A stretch of 64,000 bases of DNA from the NCBI GenBank assembly GCA_020847985.1, contig JADLBC010000008.1, positions 186,001 to 250,000 of the forward strand, given 5' to 3'. Shown piece after piece: positions 26,658 to 33,697 of the stretch (position 1 is the first letter of the stretch; the number at the start of each line of letters is the position of its first letter). Under the pieces are notes generated by a model, which was not told the DNA's origin, made no database searches, and saw nothing but the letters and a program-made list of their open reading frames with translations. This stretch comes from Dehalococcoidia bacterium (GTDB lineage: Bacteria; Chloroflexota; Dehalococcoidia; Tepidiformales; Tepidiformaceae). Both the position numbers and the translations under genes were made by a program.

Positions 26658-26683
26658 GAGGCCCCGGCGTGCGCCGGGGCCTC
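26658..26683 (-). terminator. Terminator of the secreted repeat protein gene
   Basis: GAGGCCCCGGCG (26658-26669) and CGCCGGGGCCTC (26672-26683) are a perfect 12-bp inverted repeat, about 23 bases past the stop. On the minus strand TTTCGTT follows. Confidence 0.75.
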
Positions 26684-26706
26684 TCGGTGTTTGCCGCTGC
26701 TCCGGC

Positions 26707-28287
26707 CTATTGGCCGAAGGCGTTGTACATGCCGTCGTTGTCGCCGAGATTCAGGTCATTCGTCACGTTCGCCGTCGCGATGATCGGCTTGTCGCTCGTG
26801 ATGACCATGCCGCCCCAGAGACACGAAGGCGAAGCCCCGAGCCCGTTCACCGCCGGGTCCGAGAGGCCCTGGTAGAAGATGAACGACCCCGTGATCGTCT
26901 TCGTCGTGGTGTACGTGCCGCCCGTGCAGCCCGGTGCGCCCGTCGTCGGGTCCGCGACCGTCGTGAGCGTCACCGTCGCCGCGCCGCCATCGGCCACCGC
27001 CACGCTGACCGCGCTGTCGTACCCGTTCGCACCGCCGCCGCTGCTGTAGGCATGGCGGAAGATGAGCGGGAACTTCGCGGTATTCGTCGCGCGCACCGTC
27101 GGCACGCCGTTGATCGCCGTGTACAGGTCCTCATCGATGAAGCTGCCCGGGCTCGTCATCTTCACGCGGAAGAGACCGGCCGCCAGCGGCTGGTCCGAGG
27201 TCACCGTCGCCGCACCCGCGAAGCCCTCCGGCACCACCGCGTCCTGGTAGACGCTGTGGTTCGCCGTGCCGTTCGCAGGCACCGAAAGCGCCGTCGTGTG
27301 CGTCCCAGTCGTGCCCTTGTAGGTCAGCGTCGCGTTTGCCGCCGTGCCGTTCGGGTTCGAAAGGAGGACCTGCGTGTAGTAGCCGTCGAGCTTGATCGCC
27401 AGCGGAATGGCCAGCGTCGTGCCGATGTCGCTCGCCGCGCCACCCACGACAAACCCGTCGTAGGAAGCGAGCTTGCGCAGGCCGCTCGAAAGGTACGCAT
27501 CCACGGCCACCGTCACCGGCGAACCGGTCGAGGTCACGGTCGCAGCCATCAGCTTGCCCGCGGTCGCGCCGGGCATCGCCGTCGTCGCCTCCGCGGTCAC
27601 CGTCTGCGGGCCGAAGGCCACCTGGCCACCGACCGGCACCGGGTAGCCCGTCGCGCAGCCGCTGCCGCCCGGGCCCGTGTCCGTCATCCCGCCGCCGCCG
27701 TCATAGGCGTAGGCGACCGTCACGCAGGCCGTCGCCGTGCCCGTGTTCGCGATCGCGAAGCGGGTGTTGTACTGGCCGCTGAGGTTGTTCGAAATGTACG
27801 GGAGCGTGATCGTGTTGCCGCCCGTCGGGTAGGCGTTGTGCAGCGAATACGACTTCCGGCCCGTGCCGTTCTGTTCGATGTCGCGCGCCAGCAGCGCATT
27901 GATCGGCTGGTCGCTCGAAAGCACGCCCACGCCGCGGAAGCCCGGCGTCAGGCCCGTGTTTACCGCCTGCGCGAACGTTCGCGTCCCGCCCGGCGGCACG
28001 TTCGTCTCCACCCGGCTCGCCGAGGGAATGAGCACGCCCGCCGGCGTGTAGATGTCCATCGCGATGGTCGCCGGGGCCGTGCCGTTGTTCTGCGCGATCG
28101 CGCTCGTGTTCTCGCGGCTGTTCGGCAGCAGCGCCGGCAGCGCCAGCCGGTTCGGGAGGGCCCGCTCCATCACCACATCGTGCGTGCGGCCTGACTTGGC
28201 GGAGACAGTGGGGACTGCCGAAACTCCCAGCAACAGCGCGGATGCTGTCGCGGCGAGCGCCAGGGTTCGGACTCGTACTCGCGGCAT
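26707..28287 (-). CDS. Secreted protein with tandem beta-sandwich-like repeats
   Basis: 526 residues, family not recognised. A signal peptide (RVRTLALAATASALLLGVSA, residues about 5-24, cleavage after VSA near 30) points to export. The mature part has four loosely repeated units of about 110 residues. Units start with an N-rich pair of strands (IAQNNGTAPA, IANTGTATAC, LLSNPNGTAAN, then VAVADGGAATV). Three of them end with a shared SD[QK]P motif: VLSSDQPINAL, VTSDQPLAAGL and VITSDKPIIAT. It looks like an extracellular structural or S-layer-type protein. No sortase signal is present at the C-terminus. ATG 28287 has GAGGAGA six bases upstream; a hairpin terminator follows the gene. Confidence 0.75.
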   Translation of the reverse strand: MPRVRVRTLALAATASALLLGVSAVPTVSAKSGRTHDVVMERALPNRLALPALLPNSRENTSAIAQNNGTAPATIAMDIYTPAGVLIPSASRVETNVPPGGTRTFAQAVNTGLTPGFRGVGVLSSDQPINALLARDIEQNGTGRKSYSLHNAYPTGGNTITLPYISNNLSGQYNTRFAIANTGTATACVTVAYAYDGGGGMTDTGPGGSGCATGYPVPVGGQVAFGPQTVTAEATTAMPGATAGKLMAATVTSTGSPVTVAVDAYLSSGLRKLASYDGFVVGGAASDIGTTLAIPLAIKLDGYYTQVLLSNPNGTAANATLTYKGTTGTHTTALSVPANGTANHSVYQDAVVPEGFAGAATVTSDQPLAAGLFRVKMTSPGSFIDEDLYTAINGVPTVRATNTAKFPLIFRHAYSSGGGANGYDSAVSVAVADGGAATVTLTTVADPTTGAPGCTGGTYTTTKTITGSFIFYQGLSDPAVNGLGASPSCLWGGMVITSDKPIIATANVTNDLNLGDNDGMYNAFGQ

Positions 28288-28303
28288 AGATACTCTCCTC
28301 ATC

Positions 28304-28336
28304 GACCAAAGTGTCAATGCGACTCAACGTTTGGTC
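28304..28336. promoter_or_regulatory. Inverted repeat upstream of the secreted-protein gene
   Basis: GACCAAA (28304-28310) and TTTGGTC (28330-28336) are perfect 7-bp arms 19 bases apart, about 20 bases upstream of the start codon. The distance between arm centres is 26 bases. It overlaps the place where a promoter for the secreted protein would sit and could be an operator. Confidence 0.35.
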
Positions 28337-28407
28337 AACGGGAATCTACACCCGACCCATGGCGCCTTGTAAACCCTGTGTAATTTCTACCGCCCCTTCG
28401 CTACCCA

Positions 28408-28494
28408 TTACGTCCACTGGTTGACTGCCTGGAAGAACAGCACCAGCGCCAGCGAACCCCCTACCATCGTCACAACCACCAGCTTCCCGCGCAT
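28408..28494 (-). CDS. Very small single-helix membrane protein (28 residues)
   Basis: MRGKLVVVTMVGGSLALVLF is followed by FQAVNQWT and TAA. It is a short basic start and one hydrophobic helix, a plausible membrane miniprotein. Support: a TATAGT -10-like box (28530-28535) about 36 bases upstream and a GGGGGACAGGG ribosome-binding region just before ATG. There is no homology evidence and the ORF is short enough to be chance. Confidence 0.4.
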   Translation of the reverse strand: MRGKLVVVTMVGGSLALVLFFQAVNQWT

Positions 28495-28565
28495 CCCTGT
28501 CCCCCGGCCCGAAATGCGGCCTGCCTCCCACTATAGGCCATGCCGGACCCACGCCGGCGCCACCG

Positions 28566-29573
28566 TTAGCCGACGGATGGAGCGTGTTCACGCAACGCGG
28601 TCCAGGCCAGCTCCTTCAGCTTCGCCGGGTCCTTCTCCATCGAACTGAACGCCAGGAACGCCGTGTCCACGCCCGCGTCGAAGAAGCGCTCCACGTGCGC
28701 ACGCCTCGCCTCCGCGCTCCCCGCGACCATTACTTCGTTGACGGCCTCATCGCTCAGTGCCGCGAGCGCCCCACGGCGGTCGCCTGCATCCCACGCGTCC
28801 CACATGCCCTGGAGGTTCGTGCGGCCCAGCCAGCGGTGGAAGTCCCGGTAGGTCGGCACGTTCAGGTACGAAGCGATGTACCGCCGCAGGCTCAAATCGG
28901 CGTCCGGCCCCGGCGGGTCGATCCCGACCATCAGCCGCGCGGTGACTTCGATGCTCCCCGGGTCCCGGCCCGCGCGCTCGGCCGCTTCCCGCACGACCGC
29001 CACCGACTTCCGCACGTCCTCCGCCGAAAGCCAGTTCAGGATCACCCCATCCGCCACTTCGCCCGCGAGCCGCAACATCCCCTCACGCAGAGCGGCGACA
29101 TAAATAGGGACAGGCTGCGACGGCGGCCGCGTCATCCGGTAGCCGTTCACCTGCAGCGTCTTCCCCTGCATGACCACCCGTTCGCCCGCGAATGCCGCCC
29201 TCAGGAAGGCCACCATCTCCCGCACGCGCGTCGCCGGGCGTGCGAAATGCCCGCTGTTCCACCCTTCCACAATCGGCGCCGAGCCCGCCCCAATCCCGAG
29301 CACGAACCGCCCGGGCGCCATCTCCGCGACCGCCGCCGCCGATTGCGCGAGCGTCGCCGGGCCGCGCGTGAACACGTTCGCGATGGCCGTGCCCACGCGC
29401 ATCTGCGTCCCCTGTGCCACCACCGCCAGCGGGCTGAAGCAGTCGAGCCCGTCCACCTCCAGCGACCACGCGTCGCGATACCCGAGGGCCTCCATCTCAC
29501 GCGCCAGCGGAACCTGGTCCGGCAACGGGATCTCGTACGGGACCGAAAGCGCCAGCCGCCGTTCGAATGCCAT
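28566..29573 (-). CDS. Luciferase-like (LLM class) flavin/F420-dependent oxidoreductase
   Basis: 335 residues with the TIM-barrel fold of bacterial luciferase-like monooxygenases. Typical blocks are AREMEALGYRDAWSLEV at the N-terminus, VGTAIANVFTRGPATLAQ, FVLGIGAGSAPIVEGW and VPIYVAALREGMLRLAGEVADG. Such enzymes use FMN or F420; the cofactor and substrate cannot be told from sequence alone. The ATG at 29573 overlaps the acyl-CoA dehydrogenase stop by one base (TGATG), so the two are coupled and may work on the same acyl substrate. Confidence 0.85.
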   Translation of the reverse strand: MAFERRLALSVPYEIPLPDQVPLAREMEALGYRDAWSLEVDGLDCFSPLAVVAQGTQMRVGTAIANVFTRGPATLAQSAAAVAEMAPGRFVLGIGAGSAPIVEGWNSGHFARPATRVREMVAFLRAAFAGERVVMQGKTLQVNGYRMTRPPSQPVPIYVAALREGMLRLAGEVADGVILNWLSAEDVRKSVAVVREAAERAGRDPGSIEVTARLMVGIDPPGPDADLSLRRYIASYLNVPTYRDFHRWLGRTNLQGMWDAWDAGDRRGALAALSDEAVNEVMVAGSAEARRAHVERFFDAGVDTAFLAFSSMEKDPAKLKELAWTALREHAPSVG

Positions 29574-30739
29574 CAGTGGAAGCTCCCCCCGAGCAGGTCG
29601 CGCGCCATGATCAGTCGCTGCACTTCGCTCGGCCCTTCGCCGATGCGCCGGATGCGGATCTCCCGGTACCACCGCTCCAGCGGCAGGTCCTTCGTCATGC
29701 CGTAGCCGCCGTGGATCTGCATCGAACGGTCGACCACGCGGCCGCCCGCCTCGCTCGCCACGAGTTTCGCCATCGCCGCCTCGGTGCGATACGGCTGGCC
29801 CTTGTTCGCCTTGTCCGCCGCCGCCAGCGTCAGCCAGCGGCTCGTGCGGATGTCGATCTCGTTGTCCACGATCATCCACTGGATCGCCTGCCGCGTCGCG
29901 AGGAGGTCCCCGAAGGTCGTGCGCTGGTTCGCGTAGGCGATGGCCATCTCCTGCGCCTTCACCGCCACGCCGATGCAGCCCGCCGAGTAGGGGATGCGCT
30001 GCCGGCTCAGCCGGTCGTTCGCGATCGCGAACCCCTTGTCCACCTCGCCCAGGATGTTTTTCGGCGGCACCCGCAGGTTGTCGAACTGCAACTCCGTCGC
30101 GTAGCTGGTCGAACGCAACGTGTGCACGATGCGCCGCACGTGGAACCCGGGCATATCAGCATCGATGATGAAGCAGGTGATGCCGCCCCGGCCCTTCGCC
30201 GCATCCGTGCGCGCGAACACAATCCCGTAGTCGGCCCGGTCCGCCCCGCTGATGAAGATCTTGCCCCCGTTCAGGACCCAGTCGTCGCCGTCCTTGACCG
30301 CCGTCGTCTGGATCGCGCGCGCCGGGTCGCTCCCCCCCGAAGGCTCCGTCAGCCCGAAGAAGCCGTGCCGTTCGCCCCGCAGCGTGGGGAAGAGGTAGCG
30401 CTGCTTCTGGTCCTCGTTCGCCTCGAAGAGCTGCGCCAGGCCCGCACCCCCGAACACGCCATAACACGCGTTGTAGAGCCCCGCCCGGTGCTGCGCCATC
30501 TCGATCGCCATCAGCGTCCGCGTCACGATGTCGATGTCCGGCCCGCCATACTCGGGCGGGATGTCGAGCCCGTAGAAGCCCATCTGCTTCACCTGCGAGG
30601 CCAGCCGCTCGTGGTTCTCCTCGTCCAGGTCGCTCGCATCCGGGTCCATGTCCGCTTCCAGCGGCACGATTTCGTTCCGCACGAACTTGCGCACGGTATC
30701 GACGATCAGGCCCTGTTCGTCCGAAAGCTCAAGATCCAT
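29573..30739 (-). CDS. Acyl-CoA dehydrogenase
   Basis: 388 residues, full length. FAD-dependent oxidation of acyl-CoA. The N-terminal helical domain (LSDEQGLIVDTVRKFVRNEI) is followed by the FAD/substrate-binding FGLTEPSGGSDPARAIQT and the C-terminal signature QIHGGYGMTKDLPLERWYR with IGEGPSEVQRLIMARDLL. ATG 30739 has GGAGAGGG about four bases upstream; the open frame before it is not coding. It lies between the GIY-YIG-like gene (17-bp gap) and the LLM oxidoreductase. Acyl-chain specificity is not known. Confidence 0.93.
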   Translation of the reverse strand: MDLELSDEQGLIVDTVRKFVRNEIVPLEADMDPDASDLDEENHERLASQVKQMGFYGLDIPPEYGGPDIDIVTRTLMAIEMAQHRAGLYNACYGVFGGAGLAQLFEANEDQKQRYLFPTLRGERHGFFGLTEPSGGSDPARAIQTTAVKDGDDWVLNGGKIFISGADRADYGIVFARTDAAKGRGGITCFIIDADMPGFHVRRIVHTLRSTSYATELQFDNLRVPPKNILGEVDKGFAIANDRLSRQRIPYSAGCIGVAVKAQEMAIAYANQRTTFGDLLATRQAIQWMIVDNEIDIRTSRWLTLAAADKANKGQPYRTEAAMAKLVASEAGGRVVDRSMQIHGGYGMTKDLPLERWYREIRIRRIGEGPSEVQRLIMARDLLGGSFH

Positions 30740-30756
30740 CGCCCTCTCCTTCGCCC

Positions 30757-31089
30757 CTAGCTGAGGCGCCCGACCTTCACCGGCGGCTCCGTGCGGTTCA
30801 CCGGCGGGATGTCCCCATGGTCCATCCGGTGCGACATCAGCAGCTCCTTGAAGCGGCTCGTGTACTGCATGTTCACTTCCACCCGGAACGAGACGGCGCC
30901 GCCCGTGCCCGCCTCCGCGTGGCGCTGGAGCGCGCTCCGCAGCCCGAACAGCTCCTTCGCTCCCGCGAAGCCGATGTACACGACCGCCCCTGATGCATCC
31001 GCCAGCTCGTACACGCCGAGCTGCCCCGGGAGCTTCCGTACTTCCTCCGCGGTCAGCGGCCGCCACGGTTTCGTAAGACGAATCTGCAT
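30757..31089 (-). CDS. GIY-YIG-like small protein
   Basis: 110 residues. The core LGVYELADASGAVVYIGFAG resembles the GVY/YIG strands of GIY-YIG nucleases, and LRSALQRHAEAG gives the helix with the conserved Arg. The remaining part (FRVEVNMQYTSRFKELLMSH) is characteristic of small DUF-type relatives. The catalytic Glu is not obvious, so it may be inactive or act in another way. A TAGAGT lies eight bases before the ATG and there is no Shine-Dalgarno sequence. It could be the first gene of the operon with the acyl-CoA dehydrogenase and LLM protein. Confidence 0.6.
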   Translation of the reverse strand: MQIRLTKPWRPLTAEEVRKLPGQLGVYELADASGAVVYIGFAGAKELFGLRSALQRHAEAGTGGAVSFRVEVNMQYTSRFKELLMSHRMDHGDIPPVNRTEPPVKVGRLS

Positions 31090-31097
31090 GGCGCGCG

Positions 31098-31103
31098 ACT
31101 CTA
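31098..31103 (-). promoter_or_regulatory. -10 hexamer close to the GIY-YIG-like start
   Basis: TAGAGT is followed by eight bases and ATG on the minus strand; no ribosome binding site. It would give a leader of zero to two bases. Confidence 0.35.
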
Positions 31104-31197
31104 CAGGATTCCCCCCGGCGCCGCGAATTCCGCCCGTTAAATCGATACCTGGCCTAGCGATGCTCCCTATAGAAGGATAGGCCCGGCGTTTGGCTGC

Positions 31198-31226
31198 TTC
31201 ACCGCTGGGTTCCCGGCTCGTATGCT
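31198..31226 (+). promoter_or_regulatory. Candidate promoter of the acyl-CoA carboxylase genes
   Basis: TTCACC (31198-31203), 17 bases, TATGCT (31221-31226). The predicted start near 31233 leaves a 27-base leader that carries the GGGGTGG ribosome binding site. Confidence 0.4.
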
Positions 31227-31259
31227 GGCCACCGCATCCAGCTTCGGGGTGGGCCCTTC

Positions 31260-32801
31260 GTGTTCAAGAAAGTCCTCGTCGCGAACCGCGGCGAAATCGC
31301 GCTCCGGATCGTCCGCGCCCTGCGCGACCTCGATATCGCATCCGTGGCCGTCTACTCCGAAGTCGACCGCCTGAGCCAGCACGTCCGCTATGCCGACGAA
31401 GCCCACCTCATCGGCCCCGCCGATGCCCGCCAGAGCTACCTCAACGGCGACAAGATCATCGCCGTCGCCCGTGCCTGCGGCGCCGATGCCATCCACCCCG
31501 GGGACGGCTTCCTCGCCGAAAACGCGGATTTCGCCGAGGCCTGCGAAGCCGCCGGCATGACCTTCATCGGCCCTTCGCCCGATTCCATGCGCAAGCTCGG
31601 CGACAAGATCGCCGCCCGCCAGATGGCCATCGAAGCCGGCCTCCCCGTCGTCCCCGGCAGCCCCGAGGTCACCTCCCTCGAAGAGGCCGTCGAACTCGCC
31701 ACCCGCATCGGCTACCCGGTCATGGTGAAGGCAGCGGCCGGTGGCGGCGGGCGTGGCATCCGCCTGGTCGAACGCGCCGAAGACTTCGCCGATGCCGCTG
31801 GCCGTGCCATGCAGGAAGCCCAGGCCGCCTTCGGCAACCCCACTATTTATGTGGAAAAGAACCTCTCCCCGGTCCGCCACATCGAAGTCCAGGTCCTCGG
31901 CGACCGCCACGGCAACATCGTCGCCGTCGGCGAACGCGAATGCAGCATCCAGCGCCGCCACCAGAAAATCATCGAAGAGTGCCCCAGCATCGCCGTCAGC
32001 CCGGCGCTTCGCCGCGCGCTCGGCCGCGCCGCCGTCAAAATCGCGCGTGCCGCCAATTACCATAACGTCGGCACCGTCGAATTCCTCCTCACCGCCACTG
32101 GTGAGTACTTCTTCCTCGAAATGAACACCCGTCTCCAGGTCGAACACCCCGTGACCGAGCTCACCACGGGCACCGACCTCGTGAAGGACCAGATCCTCGT
32201 CGCCGCCGGCGAAGAGCTCCCCTACGACGAGACCGAACTCCTCACCCGCGGCTGGGCCATCGAATGCCGCATCGTCGCCGAGGACCCGTTCAACAGCTTC
32301 CTTCCCTCCGTGGGCCGCATCGTCTTCGCGCGCGAACCCGCGGGCCCCGGCATCCGCGTCGAAAGCGCCCTCTACGACGGGATTGAGGTCACGCCCTACT
32401 ACGACTCGCTCCTGGCGAAGGTCACCGCCTGGGGCCGCAACCGTGAAGGCGCCCGCCAGCGCATGAAGCGCGCCCTCGCCGAGTTCCGCGTCGTTGGCGT
32501 CGCCACCAACATCCCCTACCTCCAGGAGATCCTCGACCTGCCCGATTTCGTCTCCGGCACCGTCGATACCGGCTTCCTCGACCGGCACCAGGTCTTCCCC
32601 TCGGAGCCGCTCGAACAGCAGAAGGCCGTCGCCCAGATCGCCTCGCTGCTGCTCGTGAACAACGGCGCTGTTCCCGGCGTCGATCGCCCGCAGCTGACCC
32701 TGTCCACCACGAACGGCCACGCCGGCATCTCCGCGTGGCGTCGCCAGATGAGCGGCTCCAGCTCCTCGAAAGGCTCCGGCGCATGGTCCAGAAATTCGTA
32801 G
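31260..32801 (+). CDS. accC: Biotin carboxylase subunit of an acyl-CoA carboxylase
   Basis: 513 residues, ATP-grasp biotin carboxylase: it carboxylates biotin on the carrier encoded next. The N-terminal block KVLVANRGEIALRIVRALR, the glycine-rich loop AAAGGGGRGIRLV, ERECSIQRRHQKIIEECPS and EMNTRLQVEHPVTE are intact. The last 20 residues after SAWRRQMSG look unlike the family: related fused subunits continue with W-x-E-x-LRR here, a pattern that appears instead in the overlapping frame of the next gene. The GTG start has GGGGTGG upstream. Likely acetyl-, propionyl- or another acyl-CoA carboxylase; the carboxyltransferase is not in the window. Confidence 0.93.
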   Translation: MFKKVLVANRGEIALRIVRALRDLDIASVAVYSEVDRLSQHVRYADEAHLIGPADARQSYLNGDKIIAVARACGADAIHPGDGFLAENADFAEACEAAGMTFIGPSPDSMRKLGDKIAARQMAIEAGLPVVPGSPEVTSLEEAVELATRIGYPVMVKAAAGGGGRGIRLVERAEDFADAAGRAMQEAQAAFGNPTIYVEKNLSPVRHIEVQVLGDRHGNIVAVGERECSIQRRHQKIIEECPSIAVSPALRRALGRAAVKIARAANYHNVGTVEFLLTATGEYFFLEMNTRLQVEHPVTELTTGTDLVKDQILVAAGEELPYDETELLTRGWAIECRIVAEDPFNSFLPSVGRIVFAREPAGPGIRVESALYDGIEVTPYYDSLLAKVTAWGRNREGARQRMKRALAEFRVVGVATNIPYLQEILDLPDFVSGTVDTGFLDRHQVFPSEPLEQQKAVAQIASLLLVNNGAVPGVDRPQLTLSTTNGHAGISAWRRQMSGSSSSKGSGAWSRNS

Positions 32802-33307
32802 TCCACGACGACGAGGACGAAGTCGAACTCGAACTCAGCCAGGAAGACGGCAAGACGCTCGTCCGCCGCGCCGGCGAAGAGACCTGGCGCCAGGTCGAGC
32901 TTGAGCAGGTCGGCGATTCCGGCCTCTACGTCCTCATGATCGATAACCGCCCCACCGAGCTCTACATGGAACGCCGGCGCGGCGGCGCCGAGGTCGTGAT
33001 CGGCCGCCATACGTTCTCCTATGACGTTGGCCCATGGCGCCCCGGCTCCAGCCGCCCCAAGGCAGCCGGCGCCGCGGCCGGCCTCGTGCGCATCAACGCA
33101 CCCATGACGGGCTCCATCGTCGAAGTCCGCGTCAGCCCTGGCCAGGCCGTCGCCCAGGGCGAAGTCGTGCTCATCATCGAATCCATGAAGATGAATAACG
33201 AGCTTCGCTCACCCGCCGCCGGCACGGTCGAATCCATCCCCGTCGCGGCCGGCGCCCGCGTGAAGGCGAACGACCTGCTGGTCGCCATTCGCACCGCCGC
33301 GGAGTAG
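32783..33307 (+). CDS. Biotin carboxyl carrier subunit of the acyl-CoA carboxylase
   Basis: About 174 residues from ATG 32783 (or 190 from GTG 32735). The biotinyl domain holds the attachment site VLIIESMKMNNELRSPAAG (Lys in ESMKM), preceded by the half-site RINAPMTGSIVEVRVSPGQ. The N-terminal part (VELELSQEDGKTLVRR, RPTELYMERRRGGAEVVIG) resembles the BT-type domain that binds the carboxyltransferase in fused PccA/AccA3-type proteins. It overlaps the biotin carboxylase gene by 19-67 bases in another frame. Either this is a natural two-gene arrangement or one fused gene carries a frameshift. Confidence 0.88.
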   Translation: MVQKFVVHDDEDEVELELSQEDGKTLVRRAGEETWRQVELEQVGDSGLYVLMIDNRPTELYMERRRGGAEVVIGRHTFSYDVGPWRPGSSRPKAAGAAAGLVRINAPMTGSIVEVRVSPGQAVAQGEVVLIIESMKMNNELRSPAAGTVESIPVAAGARVKANDLLVAIRTAAE

Positions 33308-33336
33308 CCAGCCTGTCATGCGCGGCCATCCACGTA

Positions 33337-33366
33337 TTGACCCCGCCCCACGGCGTTGCGTACGGT
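33337..33366 (+). promoter_or_regulatory. Promoter of the SRP RNA
   Basis: TTGACC (33337-33342), an 18-base spacer and TACGGT (33361-33366). Transcription would start at about 33373-33374, exactly the first base of the terminal SRP RNA stem. Confidence 0.6.
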
Positions 33367-33373
33367 ACCCCTT

Positions 33374-33641
33374 GGCCGTGCTAGACGGGGAGCTAGCGGT
33401 GCCCTGAACCCGCAATCCGCTACAGCGGGGTTGAATCCCTGCCAGAGGGCTGGTTCTCGGGGGACTGTTCCTGTCAAGCGGTGTTGACGATCTGGTCCTG
33501 CGCGGCGAAGCGCTTCGAACCTGGTCAGGTCCGGAAGGAAGCAGCCATAAGGGGTTTGCTTCGGGTGCCGCAGGTCAACCGGGTCCGAGCTTGCTGACAA
33601 CGGACAAGCCCGGAGGCCAGATCGAAGGCAGGTGCACGGCC
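33374..33641 (+). ncRNA. ffs: Signal recognition particle RNA, large bacterial type
   Basis: About 268 nt. The ends pair, GGCCGTGC (33374-33381) with GCACGGCC (33634-33641). The 5' part carries the Alu-domain sequence GGGGAGCTAGCGGTGCCCTG and AACCCGCAATCCGCT. The 3' part has the Ffh-binding apical region CAGGTCCGGAAGGAAGCAGC with its GGAA tetraloop. This is the long Bacillus-like form, not the short 4.5S RNA. It works with Ffh and FtsY to target nascent membrane proteins. Open reading frames crossing it are spurious. Confidence 0.93.
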
Positions 33642-33697
33642 ACAACCCGCTCTTCGCAGCCAGCGCGGAGCCCAGAATCTCGCACCGAGGAGTGAGT

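Noticed and set aside
28346-28591. 81-residue minus-strand ORF
   Set aside because: Gly/Arg-rich composition typical of shadow frames, and it would overlap the small membrane ORF in another frame.
33632-33697. ATG at 33632 as start of the G5/3D protein
   Set aside because: It lies inside the 3' end of the SRP RNA; TTG 33698 has the ribosome binding site.
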